DNA of 64,000 nt from Udaeobacter sp963725505 (GCA_963725505.1 CAVRYN010000003.1:267653-331652); one strand, 5' to 3'. Positions 17,926-26,673 are shown, counted from the stretch's first letter. Notes: a model not told the origin generated them from the sequence alone. Translations and numbers: made by a program.

Positions 17926-19566
17926 TCAATGGGTTTGCAAAAACCGATGCACATCCTCAGCCAGCTTTCGGCCAATCCCTTCCGTGGAGGCAATCTCCTC
18001 CACGCTTGCCTTCCGAAGGCGACTTACTGAGCCAAACCGCCTCAGCAACAAATTTTTCCGGTTTTGGCTTACACCAGGGCAATCATCGAGAATGCTTTCT
18101 TCGACGCGTTTTTTCATGAGTAGCTGGTGGAACGCGTTGGCGAACCGATGGGCCTCATCCCGAATGCGCTGAAGCAATCGCAACGCGCCGGAGTCCATTG
18201 GAAGTCGCAATGGCAATGCCCGGCCCGGCCGATAAATCTCCTCGCGTTCCTTCGCCAGGCCGATGATGGAAAGCTCGTGCAAGCCTAATCGCTGCAATTC
18301 ACGACACGCTGCCGAGAGCTGGCCTTTTCCGCCATCAACAATGATTAGGTCGGGAAGACGAACTGCCGCAAAACGTTCGTCATTCCGAGCGAAGCGCAGC
18401 GGAGTCGAGGAATCCCGCGAAGTTACCTGTGCGTTTTGCAGCGGGGTCCCTCGACTTCGCTCGGGATGACGCGAAATTCGCGTCAGCGCGTCTGGAGCAT
18501 TCTCTTGCGAAAACTCCGCCGCGTCCGGATGCGCTTCCCGCGCTCCCAACAGCACACGAGAATACCTGCGTCGGACCACCTCCGCCATACTCGCAAAATC
18601 GTCCTGTCCTTCAACTGTGCGCACGCGATAGCGCCGGTAATTGTCCTTGTCCGGTACTCCGTCGCGGAAACAAACCATCGAAGCAACGACGTGTGTCGCG
18701 GAAATGTTCGAGATGTCGAAACATTCCATTATGCGCGGCAGGTGCGGCAAACGCAGCGCGTCCGCCAACTCCTGCACGTCTGCGATGGGGTCGATTGTGC
18801 TCGGCAAACTGCCGCGCGTAAACCGCCGTGTGGGCTTCGTGGTGTCACGCAAATCCTCGATCATGTCCCGCAATTCCGCCGCTTTTTCGAAATCCATTTT
18901 CTCCGCCGCCTTCTGCATTTGTTCCTCGAGTGCCGCGATCATCTCGCGGGATTTGCCATCGAGGAACCCGCACGCCTGCGCGACGCGCTCGCGGTATTCG
19001 TCCGCGCTGATCTCGCTCAAGCGCACCGGCACCTGATAGGTTGAGGACTTCAGTTCACGCTCCGTCGGCGCACCGCGGCCAAAGGTGAGCACCCCGAATT
19101 TTTTGCGCATAAAATTTAATGTCTGCCGCAGCGCGCCCGCATGTGCGTACGGACCGAAGTAGCGGCTGCCGTCGTCCTTTTTGAATCGGGCCAGGCGAAA
19201 ACGCGGCCATTCTTCTGAAAGATCAACTCTGACCATGAGGAAGCGCTTGTCGTCCCGAAAGGAAACGTTGTAGCGGGGCCGATATTCCTTGATCAATTTG
19301 CCCTCGAGCAAAACTGATTCCGCTTCGCTGCGAACAGTGTGCGTTTCAAAATCCCACGTCGCATCCAGCATGGCGCGTGTCTTCAAATCGGCCTGCGCCA
19401 GTTTAGACGGCAGGAAATATGAACTCACCCGTTTGCGCAGGTCACGCGCCTTGCCCACGTATATGACGCGATTAAATCGGTCCCGCATCAGGTACACGCC
19501 AGGCTTGTGCGGCACCTCGTGCACTTTCTTCTGCAAATCCGGCTTCTGCCTTTTCAATGCAGCCAT
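17926..19566 (-). CDS. uvrC: Excinuclease ABC subunit C
   Basis: 546 residues. GIY-YIG nuclease at the N-terminus (PGVYLMRDRFNRVIYVGKA), UvrB-binding UVR motif (EKMDFEKAAELRDMIEDLR, near 215-235), RNase H-like nuclease (MECFDISNISATHVVASMV and LPDLIIVDGGKGQL) and C-terminal HhH pair (DDCPGVSQNRKNLLLRRFG, ASTEGIGRKLAEDV). UvrC makes both incisions in nucleotide excision repair. Two oddities: the cysteine cluster that normally follows YFGPY is absent, and a 92-bp TGTCAT palindrome at 18379-18470 is read in frame as about 30 residues just before the DGGKGQL motif. Confidence 0.95.
   Translation of the reverse strand: MAALKRQKPDLQKKVHEVPHKPGVYLMRDRFNRVIYVGKARDLRKRVSSYFLPSKLAQADLKTRAMLDATWDFETHTVRSEAESVLLEGKLIKEYRPRYNVSFRDDKRFLMVRVDLSEEWPRFRLARFKKDDGSRYFGPYAHAGALRQTLNFMRKKFGVLTFGRGAPTERELKSSTYQVPVRLSEISADEYRERVAQACGFLDGKSREMIAALEEQMQKAAEKMDFEKAAELRDMIEDLRDTTKPTRRFTRGSLPSTIDPIADVQELADALRLPHLPRIMECFDISNISATHVVASMVCFRDGVPDKDNYRRYRVRTVEGQDDFASMAEVVRRRYSRVLLGAREAHPDAAEFSQENAPDALTRISRHPERSRGTPLQNAQVTSRDSSTPLRFARNDERFAAVRLPDLIIVDGGKGQLSAACRELQRLGLHELSIIGLAKEREEIYRPGRALPLRLPMDSGALRLLQRIRDEAHRFANAFHQLLMKKRVEESILDDCPGVSQNRKNLLLRRFGSVSRLRKASVEEIASTEGIGRKLAEDVHRFLQTH
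18379..18470. repeat. GTCATTCCGAGCGAAG...CTTCGCTCGGGATGAC element inside uvrC
   Basis: Termini GTCATTCCGAGCGAAGC and CTTCGCTCGGGATGAC are inverted copies. On the uvrC strand it is read as SRHPERSRGTPL and onward to LRFARNDE, a stretch foreign to UvrC. The reading frame is kept. Confidence 0.88.
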
Positions 19567-19603
19567 CCAACTGCGAATTTACGCGAGAAGCGATACGCCA
19601 TCA

Positions 19604-19700
19604 AAAGCGGCGCAGCAGCGCCGCACTCCAAAACGCAAGCGCGTGATGTGCGTCTTGAGAACGGCCACGTCTTGGAGTGCGGCAGTGGTTCTGCCGCTTT
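19604..19700. repeat. AAAGCGGCG...CACTCCAAAACGCAAGCGCG palindromic element
   Basis: Outer arms AAAGCGGC/GCCGCTTT and inner GCCGCACTCCA/TGGAGTGCGGC form nested hairpins. The same element is at 26575-26673, and half of it at 63801-63840. It fills the space between uvrC and the convergent/upstream neighbours. Confidence 0.8.
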
Positions 19701-19766
19701 CATACTGCAGGACCTCTCGGCTAATCTCGATCGCTAAGACTTGCCGATCAATTTGAGGGCCACGCC

Positions 19767-19805
19767 GAAAAAAAGCGCCCGCAAGATTTCTCACGGGCGC
19801 TCTTA
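19767..19805 (-). terminator. Rho-independent terminator of the Thr-rich secreted protein gene
   Basis: On the minus strand GCGCCCGTGAG and CTTGCGGGCGC form an 11-base stem (one mismatch) around AAAT, followed by TTTTTTT. This is the clearest intrinsic terminator in the window and follows the stop at 19822. Confidence 0.9.
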
Positions 19806-19821
19806 ATTTTAGCGGGAACGA

Positions 19822-20250
19822 TTACGGCTTCGTCGTTGTCGTGGTAGTCGTTTCCTCGTGCTTGTAAATCGTGGCAGGCTGTGCGAGCACGATTTTACGC
19901 ACCACTACTCTGTCGCCCATAGTCGTGTAATACACGGTGGCTGGCATGTCTGGACGGACTGCCGACCAACTCACAACGCGACCTTCCGGATCTACAATGG
20001 TCGTCTCTTTGGTGCGGTAATACCGCACTGGAGCCGCACCGGGCGCCGTTCGGAACATGAGATAGTCCGAGTCGGGCGTGTAGGTCACGATCGTACCCGC
20101 AGTGCTGGTCGTTGCCTGCTGAGTTGTTGTCGTGCCTGTCACAGGGTCTGTCGTAGTTGTAGTCGTTGTAGTCTGTGCCAGCGCCATACCCAGCGCTACG
20201 GCGCAAAGCGCGCCTGTTCCCAATATTTTCGTTAATCTGGTTTGTTTCAT
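19822..20250 (-). CDS. Small secreted Thr-rich protein of unknown function
   Basis: 142 residues. Signal peptide to about residue 25 (GTGALCAVALGMALA), then a run of threonines (TTTTTTTTDPVTGTTTT), a compact domain (YLMFRTAPGAAPVRYYRTKET, VVSWSAVRPDMPATVYYT) and another Thr run at the end. No enzyme motif was recognised. It has a single-gene layout with its own terminator; hisS is divergent upstream. Similar proteins are common as hypotheticals in Verrucomicrobiota, but no name is known to me. Confidence 0.8.
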   Translation of the reverse strand: MKQTRLTKILGTGALCAVALGMALAQTTTTTTTTDPVTGTTTTQQATTSTAGTIVTYTPDSDYLMFRTAPGAAPVRYYRTKETTIVDPEGRVVSWSAVRPDMPATVYYTTMGDRVVVRKIVLAQPATIYKHEETTTTTTTKP

Positions 20251-20419
20251 ATTTGTCCCTCTGCTTTGATTAAACGGATGTTCTCCAGCATGTGTCTCCC
20301 CGGCTCCTTAAGGCCGGAGTTCCTTCAGTTACGCCTTCGTATCGTAAATTCAGCCTCGCGCGGTCGTCTCGGCAGGCGTAAACCCAGCTCTCTTGCGGAA
20401 GCAACGTAACGCGACCTCC

Positions 20420-21669
20420 ATGCAAAGTTTACCCGGTTTCCGCGATTTCCTGCCCGAGGACTGCGCCAAGCGTAATTACATATTCGCGCGCTGGCGCGAG
20501 GTTGCGCGTCGCTATGGCTTTGTGGAATGGGAAGGCCCGGTTCTGGAGTCGACGGATCTCTACAAAAAAAAGAGCGGCCCCGAAATTGTCGAGCAGCTAT
20601 TTAATTTCAAGGACAAAGGCGACCGCGAAGTCGCGATGCGTCCCGAGCTGACGCCAACGCTCGCCCGCGTGGTCGCAGCGCACGAGCGCGAATTCAAGAA
20701 ACCGCTCAAATGGTTTTCCATCGGGCAATTTTTCCGTTACGAAAAGCAACAGCGCGGCCGGTTGCGGGAACATTATCAGTTGAATTGCGACATCATCGGC
20801 GAAGCGGACCTCGCCGCGGACGTCGAGCTCGTCGCACTTTGCATCGATATCCTGCGCGCGTTCGGATTTACTGAAAAAGATTTCGTTGTGCGGGTCAGCG
20901 ATCGCGATTTCTGGACTGATTTCTTTCGGGAGCGAAATGTGTCAGAAGATCGTTGGGAGGAATTGCTCCAAATAATTGATAGGTCTGGGCGCGAACCGCA
21001 CGAGAAGACAGCCGAGAAACTTGGCAAGCTGGCCGAGCCTGTCTTTGCGACTCGACAGAGCGGCGGGAAAAGCGAAAAGCTCGACAAACTTGTTGATGGC
21101 CTGCGCGCTCGCGGGCTTGCCGATTTTGTCCAGATCGATGTCGGAATCGTTCGTGGACTTGCTTACTATACCGGCATCGTGTTCGAGGTGTTCGACCGCG
21201 CTGGAAAATTACGCGCGATTGCTGGCGGCGGGCGTTACGACAATTTGATCGCGCAACTCAGCGACGGCGCGGTCTCGCTGCCCGCGCTCGGTTTCGCCAT
21301 GGGCGACGTCGTCCTTGGGGAGGTCATCAACGAAGTCCCGCGCGCCCGCGAAGCAATGCAGAACGCGATCACGCGCAACAGCAAGATCGACATCTACGTT
21401 GTGATCGCCAAGGAAGAACGCCGTGTCGACGCGGTGACACAAGTCCAGATGCTGCGCGACCGCGGCTACCGCGTCGATTACCCTCTCACGCCGACAAAGG
21501 TCGCCCGGCAATTCCAAGCCGCCGAAGATGCAGGCGCATCGCTTGCGCTCCTCTACGGTGACGAATGGCCACAGGTGAAAGTTAAGAACATGGCCACGGT
21601 GAGGAAGAGCTTGTGCCACATCTTCGAGCTGCTTGCGCACTTGCAGCGTTATCTACGCTGTCATCCTGA
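20420..21669 (+). CDS. hisS: Histidyl-tRNA synthetase (frame broken near 21596)
   Basis: Class II synthetase: motif 1 region (MQSLPGFRDFLPEDCAKR), motif 2 (IGQFFRYEKQQRGRLREHYQLN), the HisA motif LAYYTGIVFEVF and motif 3 with AIAGGGRYDNL and ALGFAMGD, followed by the anticodon-binding domain (IDIYVVIAKEE). It charges tRNA-His. ATG 20420 starts the conserved MQSLPGFRDF. Near 21596 one base appears missing: the true C-terminus (GEEELVPHLRAACALAAL) is in the next frame and stops at 21669, inside a TGTCAT palindrome. The reading frame as given would run on to 21880 through the repeat and into aspS, which is not credible. Confidence 0.93.
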
Positions 21670-21751
21670 GCGAAGCGAAGCGGACGTCGAAGGACTCGCC
21701 GATTTAACCCGGGTTTGGCAACGGGGTTCCTCGACTTCGCTCAGAATGACA
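21659..21751. repeat. TGTCATCCTGAGCGAAG...CTTCGCTCAGAATGACA element
   Basis: Inverted termini of about 17 bases with a few mismatches. It lies between hisS and aspS, and its left arm supplies the hisS stop codon (CCTGA) in the corrected frame. Confidence 0.88.
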
Positions 21752-21767
21752 CGCTTTCGAATTAGCC

Positions 21768-23549
21768 ATGTTTCGCACACACGACTGCAATTCACTTCGA
21801 AAAAGCGATATCGGCCAGCAAGTGACGCTGGCCGGCTGGGTAAATGTCACGCGCGATCACGGCGGGGTGATCTTCATTGATCTGCGCGATCGCGAAGGGC
21901 TGACGCAGGTTGTTTTTCGCCCGGAAGAAAACGCGGAACTGGCAAAGCAGGCGCACAGTTTGCGCAGCGAGGACGTGATTCAGGTCTCGGGTCGCGTCGC
22001 TGCGCGTTTGCCAGGCACGCAAAATCCGAATCTCGCGACCGGCGATATCGAAATCATTCCGAGCGAGCTGCGAATTCTGAATCGGGCCGACACTTTGCCG
22101 TTCCCGATCGATGCTGAGCCACAAAATGAAGATTTGCGGATGACGTACCGGTATTTCGATCTCCGGCGGCCGCGTCTCGCGCGTAACTTGCGGGTGCGCC
22201 ATCGCGCGGCGAAGGCGACACGCGATTACCTCGACAGCCAGGGCTTTGTCGAAGTCGAAACGCCCATTCTGTCCAAGAGCACGCCGGAAGGCGCGCGCGA
22301 TTTTTTGGTGCCGAGCCGAATCACGCCCGGAAAATTTTACGCGCTCCCGCAGGCGCCGCAGCAATACAAACAACTACTCATGGTCGCGGGCGTGGAAAAA
22401 TATTTTCAGATCGCGAAATGTTTCCGCGACGAAGATTTGCGCGCCGACCGACAGCCAGAGTTTACGCAGATCGACATCGAAGCGTCGTTCGTCACGCCTG
22501 AGGACATCTTCGCCGTTACCGAAGGAATGCTAGCAGCGATTTTCAAAGCGGCGCGCAACATCGACATCAAAACGCCGTTCGACCGGCTCACATATCGGGA
22601 AGCAGTCAATCGCTTTGGGAGTGATAAACCCGATCGCCGGTTTGGAATGGAGCTTGTCGATCTTGGAGAAATTTTTCGAGAGAGCAGTTTCAAAGTATTT
22701 CGCGGGGCGCTCGATGCCGGCGGTGTGGTAAAAGCGATTAACGCGAAAGGCTTTGCCGGAATCACGATCGGGCAAGCCGATGAGCTCACCGAAATCGCAA
22801 AGTTGCACGGCGCGAAAGGTCTCGCGTTTATCAAGATCGAAAACGGCGAATGGAAATCGCCGATCGTGAAATTTTTCTCTGATGCCGAGAAGGCTGGGCT
22901 TCAAGCCAAGCTCAACATCGACGAAGGTGATTGCGTTTTCTTTGGCGCGGACAAATGGGAAATCGTCTGCGAAGTTCTCGGACGGATCAGGCTACGTGTA
23001 GCGGAGATCCAAAATTTGATTACTAACCGCCCGTCCGGCTCGGACTGGGATTTTCTCTGGGTCACAGATTTTCCGCTGTTCGAATGGAGTGCTGAGGAAA
23101 ACAAATGGAACGCCATGCATCACCCGTTTACGCGTCCCAAAACAGAAGACATGCCGTTATTTGAATCGAAGAAATTTCCCGAGGTTCGCGCCGAGGCATA
23201 CGACATCGTTTTAAACGGCGTCGAGATCGGCGGTGGCAGCATGCGAATTTACGAGCCGGAGTCGCAGGAAAAAATGTTCGAAGCGCTCGGGATACGGCCT
23301 GAAGATCGACAATTGCAGTTTGGTCATTTGTTGCGCGCGCTTCGGCTTGGCGCGCCGCCGCACGGCGGAATCGCCCTCGGGCTCGATCGTTTGGTCATGC
23401 TCATCTGCGGCGAAGAGAGCATCCGCGAGGTGATGGCGTTCCCCAAAAATAATCGGGGAATGGACCTCATGACCAACTCGCCCGCAGAAGTGGATCCGCG
23501 TCAACTACGCGACTTGTCGCTCAAGCTCACTAAAGACAAAAAACTGTAG
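21768..23549 (+). CDS. aspS: Aspartyl-tRNA synthetase (bacterial type, probably non-discriminating)
   Basis: 593 residues, intact. OB-fold anticodon domain (GWVNVTRDHGGVIFIDLRD), motif 1/2 class II core (PQAPQQYKQLLMVAGVEKYF, FRDEDLRADRQPEFTQ), the bacterial GAD insertion (about 300-420) and motif 3 (GIALGLDRLVMLICGEESIRE). Residue His in RDHGG and the Gly-containing PGTQNPN stretch resemble aspartyl synthetases that also charge tRNA-Asn for later GatCAB amidation. It is directly downstream of hisS, as in many bacteria. Confidence 0.96.
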   Translation: MFRTHDCNSLRKSDIGQQVTLAGWVNVTRDHGGVIFIDLRDREGLTQVVFRPEENAELAKQAHSLRSEDVIQVSGRVAARLPGTQNPNLATGDIEIIPSELRILNRADTLPFPIDAEPQNEDLRMTYRYFDLRRPRLARNLRVRHRAAKATRDYLDSQGFVEVETPILSKSTPEGARDFLVPSRITPGKFYALPQAPQQYKQLLMVAGVEKYFQIAKCFRDEDLRADRQPEFTQIDIEASFVTPEDIFAVTEGMLAAIFKAARNIDIKTPFDRLTYREAVNRFGSDKPDRRFGMELVDLGEIFRESSFKVFRGALDAGGVVKAINAKGFAGITIGQADELTEIAKLHGAKGLAFIKIENGEWKSPIVKFFSDAEKAGLQAKLNIDEGDCVFFGADKWEIVCEVLGRIRLRVAEIQNLITNRPSGSDWDFLWVTDFPLFEWSAEENKWNAMHHPFTRPKTEDMPLFESKKFPEVRAEAYDIVLNGVEIGGGSMRIYEPESQEKMFEALGIRPEDRQLQFGHLLRALRLGAPPHGGIALGLDRLVMLICGEESIREVMAFPKNNRGMDLMTNSPAEVDPRQLRDLSLKLTKDKKL

Positions 23550-23566
23550 AGTAAGCTGGCACTGAC

Positions 23567-23887
23567 TCAATAACCCAGCGCCTTTTTCCGTTCCTGCGCG
23601 CCGGGCAGAGCATCCTTTTTCACGGTGATCGCCTCCGCGCCAGAGTCCTTTATCTGATGGGACTGGGTCGCGTTGAACTCGATGTCTTTCGTGAATTCCG
23701 GAGGCAGGTCGGCCTCGGCATAGATGGCGTGCACGGGGCATACCTCTACGCATGCCATGCAATCGATGCAGTCTTCCGGGTGAATGACCACCTGGTTGTC
23801 CATTTCGTAGAAGCACGCCACTGGGCAGACCTCCACACAGTCGGTGAACTTGCATCCGTTACATTTGTCCGTCACAACATGAGCCAT
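23567..23887 (-). CDS. Ferredoxin with two Fe-S clusters (FdxA type, 7Fe-like)
   Basis: 106 residues. Two cluster motifs: CNGCKFTDCVEVCPVACF (C-x2-C-x4-C-x3-CP, with the spacing of a [3Fe-4S]/[4Fe-4S] ferredoxin) and CIDCMACVEVCPVHAIY. A C-terminal extension (PPEFTKDIEFNATQSHQI) is usual for this group. Soluble electron carrier; the partner is unknown. It is convergent with aspS, 17 bases apart. Confidence 0.92.
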   Translation of the reverse strand: MAHVVTDKCNGCKFTDCVEVCPVACFYEMDNQVVIHPEDCIDCMACVEVCPVHAIYAEADLPPEFTKDIEFNATQSHQIKDSGAEAITVKKDALPGAQERKKALGY

Positions 23888-23983
23888 GGGATTCCAGTAA
23901 TTAATTCGGGTTTGAGTGAAAAAACTTCGTTACGAGTATGTAGCGATGATTGCTAGTCAAATTCCGCGTTTGAAAAATTGGCA

Positions 23984-25588
23984 CTAAGCACCACGGGATT
24001 CGGATTCACGATCAGTGCGGAAAAGGATCGCAACGCAAAACGTGACGATGGTGCCGAAGCAGATCCACCACGGAAATTCCATCAGAGGCAGCCACACGGG
24101 CTGGGGATAGAGCTTGCCGCCGAAGATTCCGGCGATGTTGTTGGGAAGACCGCTTAGGATCGCAACGACAATAAAGCCCAGAATCATCGCGAGAATGTTG
24201 CCGAAATCGTTGCCGCGTCTTTTGGTGAAAATCCCGCATAGGAAAACGCCGAGGAGCGAGCCGTAGGTGTACCCGAAAATTCCGAGCACGATCGGGATGA
24301 TCCGCACGTTCGGATGGACGATGACGAGATAAGACGTTGTCGATGCCACAACGATCATGAGGACCGAGAACCAAACGGTAGCCCAACGCACCGCGCGCAA
24401 GCTTTGTTGGCTTGTCGATCCTGGATTGATGTAGGGCTCGTACCAATCGCGAGTAAAACTTGTAGCCAGCGCGTTGAGCGCTGTGCTGAGCGATCCCATG
24501 GCAGTTGCGAAAATTCCAGCGATCAACAGACCGCGCAGCCCGACCGGCATCTGGTACAAAATGAAATGACAAAACGTTTCGTTAGGCGTTTTGGGAAGCG
24601 TAGGGTCGGGATGCGCCTGATAATAAACCCACAGTAACAGGCCGATACTAAGAAACGTCAACACGATAGGAATGTCGGCCAGCCCCGACATAATGAGCGA
24701 ACGCCGGCTGCGGCGAATATCTGGTGCGGTCAACATGCGCTGCACCATGTCCTGGTCGGTTCCGTGCGTGGACATGGTGATGAACGTCGATCCGATCAGA
24801 CCGGCAAAAATCGTGTACTCGATTTCAAACATTCCTTTGATTTTGTCCCAACCGTGTTTTGCGGGATCGAGTCCAGTCGTGAAAAAATCCGAAATCGCGA
24901 AGCCGCCGTGCCGCTCAACAATCTCGTTCCAACCACCGGGAATGGCCGAGTAAAGCAAGCCGAGCGCAATCAGCGCGCTGCCGATCATAATCGACGCCTG
25001 AATGAGATCGGTCCAGATGACGGCTTTGATTCCGCCCAGCGTCGTGTAAATGGCGGTCAAAATGACGATGACGATCGTTGACCCGATGTAAATGAACAGC
25101 GTTTCCTTTTGACCGGGCTGAACGCCGCGGATCATTTCATAGGCGAGAGCAAGCGCGATGGCCGCCACATACAACCGAGCGCCGGACGCGAGCAGCCGCG
25201 TAATCATGAAAACCGCAGAGGCCGCGTTCTTCGTCGGCACGCCGAACCGAGCAGTGAGATATTCGTAGATCGAATAGACTTTGTAATCGTAATAGGGCTT
25301 GATGAAAATGTAACTGACTAGGATGCGCGCGAGGATGGTGCCGAGCGCGAGTTGCACGTAAGTGTAGTTGCGAAGCGCGAAACCTTCGCCTGGCGTCCCG
25401 AAAAATGTGCCGGCGCTCGTTTCTGCGGCGATAATGGAGGCGAGCACGGCCCACCATGGAATCGCGCGGCCGCCGAGCGCGAAGTCTTTGAGATTTTCCT
25501 CCTTCCGGCCCATGTAAAGGCCGATGGAAATGATGAGGACGAAATAAAGGAGGAGAACTGCGGTATCGATCGCGAGCCGTCCGTCCAT
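23984..25588 (-). CDS. Sodium:solute symporter (SSS family)
   Basis: 534 residues with about 13 hydrophobic segments. It begins VLLLYFVLIISIGLYMGRK and contains LGGRAIPWWAVLASIIAAETSAGTF, the TM1-2 sodium-site region of the SSS family, plus GGIKAVIWTDLIQA and GIFATAMGSLSTALNALATSF (sodium site). It imports a small solute with Na+; candidates are sugar, amino acid or urea-type. No enzymes next to it indicate the substrate. Confidence 0.92.
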   Translation of the reverse strand: MDGRLAIDTAVLLLYFVLIISIGLYMGRKEENLKDFALGGRAIPWWAVLASIIAAETSAGTFFGTPGEGFALRNYTYVQLALGTILARILVSYIFIKPYYDYKVYSIYEYLTARFGVPTKNAASAVFMITRLLASGARLYVAAIALALAYEMIRGVQPGQKETLFIYIGSTIVIVILTAIYTTLGGIKAVIWTDLIQASIMIGSALIALGLLYSAIPGGWNEIVERHGGFAISDFFTTGLDPAKHGWDKIKGMFEIEYTIFAGLIGSTFITMSTHGTDQDMVQRMLTAPDIRRSRRSLIMSGLADIPIVLTFLSIGLLLWVYYQAHPDPTLPKTPNETFCHFILYQMPVGLRGLLIAGIFATAMGSLSTALNALATSFTRDWYEPYINPGSTSQQSLRAVRWATVWFSVLMIVVASTTSYLVIVHPNVRIIPIVLGIFGYTYGSLLGVFLCGIFTKRRGNDFGNILAMILGFIVVAILSGLPNNIAGIFGGKLYPQPVWLPLMEFPWWICFGTIVTFCVAILFRTDRESESRGA

Positions 25589-25603
25589 GTCGGCGCATAG
25601 TTA

Positions 25604-25687
25604 GCCACAGATGAACACAGATTTACACAGATAAAGATTTGCGCTGGCTTGTCCGCCATCTGTGTTTCATCCGTGTTAGTCTGTGGC
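25604..25687. repeat. Gene-less inverted-repeat element of phased CACAGAT words
   Basis: The left arm 25604-25632 holds three CACAGAT words with about 10-base spacing; the right arm 25658-25687 is its inverted copy with a few changes (ATCTGTGT, ATCCGTGT, GTCTGTGG). Only about 25 bases lie between. It has the same architecture as the arms of the GxxExxY cassette and forms the leader of the glycosylase gene. Confidence 0.75.
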
Positions 25688-25689
25688 AG

Positions 25690-26622
25690 ATGAAAAAATT
25701 GATCGAGATTTCAGCACCAGACTTTGATCTGGCGAAGACGCTGGATTCCGGGCAGGTCTTTCATTGGCAAAGGGCGGACAATGGATTTTTGGGAACCATT
25801 GGTGATTTACCTGTGCACGTGGAGCAGCGAGGCGAGCTCTTGCGCGCAAAAGTGGCATCGGCTTCCAGCCGATACCCGGGAAACGATGCGAAAGATGCGC
25901 ACACCACGATTGCGCATTACTTCGCGCTCGATCATCCGTTGGCGGAAATCTGCGCGTCGTTTCCGGACGATCCGGTCATGAATGCTGCGCGCGATTTTTG
26001 CCGCGGCTTGCGGATCATTCGGCAGCCGAAATGGGAATGTCTGGCCACCTTCATCGGTTCGTCGATGAAACAGGTGGCCCACATTCGCCAAATCTCAGCG
26101 GCCCTCCGAAACCGCTTCGGCGATCAACGAAAAATCGGTGGCCGCGTGGTGTACACGTTTCCTTCAGCACAGCAGATCGCGCGAGCTTCCGAAAAGCAAT
26201 TGCGTGAATGCGCGCTGGGTTATCGCGCCAAAAATCTGCGTGCCACTGCGCATCTGGTCGGTTCTGGCGAATGTAGTCTGGAAGCATGGTCGGCGCTTTC
26301 CGATGCCGAGCTTAGAAAACACTTATGCGCATTGCCCGGCGTGGGAGCCAAGATCGCAAATTGCGTGATGCTCTTTGCTTACGAGAGGCTCCGCGCATTC
26401 CCAATCGACGTCTGGATCGAACGGGTTTTGAGACAGCAATATTTTCCGCGTCGAAGGAAAATGACCGCGCAGCGGCTGCGTGAATTTTCCGAAACGTACT
26501 TTGGCGAACACGGCGGTTATGCACAGCAGTACTTGTTTCATCACGCGCGGATGGTGCGAGCGCCGCTGGAATCGAAAGCGCCGGAGCACCGGCGCACTCC
26601 AAAACGCAAGCGCGAGGATTGA
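25690..26622 (+). CDS. 8-oxoguanine DNA glycosylase / AP lyase (OGG1 type)
   Basis: 310 residues. N-terminal OGG domain (TLDSGQVFHWQRAD) and HhH-GPD domain: LCALPGVGAKIANCVMLFAY with the catalytic Lys221, and AFPIDVWIERVL with Asp240, matching Lys and Asp of the human enzyme. It removes 8-oxoguanine from DNA. The ATG at 25690 follows directly after the inverted-repeat element; in-frame codons further upstream are within the repeat. The last residues (SKAPEHRRTPKRKRED) come from the palindromic element at 26575-26673, replacing the native C-terminus or extending it. Confidence 0.9.
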   Translation: MKKLIEISAPDFDLAKTLDSGQVFHWQRADNGFLGTIGDLPVHVEQRGELLRAKVASASSRYPGNDAKDAHTTIAHYFALDHPLAEICASFPDDPVMNAARDFCRGLRIIRQPKWECLATFIGSSMKQVAHIRQISAALRNRFGDQRKIGGRVVYTFPSAQQIARASEKQLRECALGYRAKNLRATAHLVGSGECSLEAWSALSDAELRKHLCALPGVGAKIANCVMLFAYERLRAFPIDVWIERVLRQQYFPRRRKMTAQRLREFSETYFGEHGGYAQQYLFHHARMVRAPLESKAPEHRRTPKRKRED

Positions 26623-26673
26623 GCGTGGAAATTGCGGCCACGTTTTGGAGTGCGGCGCTGCTGCGCCGCTTTC
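26575..26673. repeat. GAAAGCGCCG...CACTCCAAAACGCAAGCGCG palindromic element
   Basis: Same family as 19604-19700: GAAAGCG, GCGCACTCCAAAACGCAAGC, then TTTTGGAGTGCGGCG and CGCCGCTTTC as the inverted arm. It overlaps the 3' end of the glycosylase gene and contains its stop. Confidence 0.85.

Noticed and set aside
21669..21880. C-terminal extension of HisS up to 21880
   Set aside because: It is read from a palindromic repeat and out-of-frame aspS; the native C-terminus lies in the next frame and stops at 21669.
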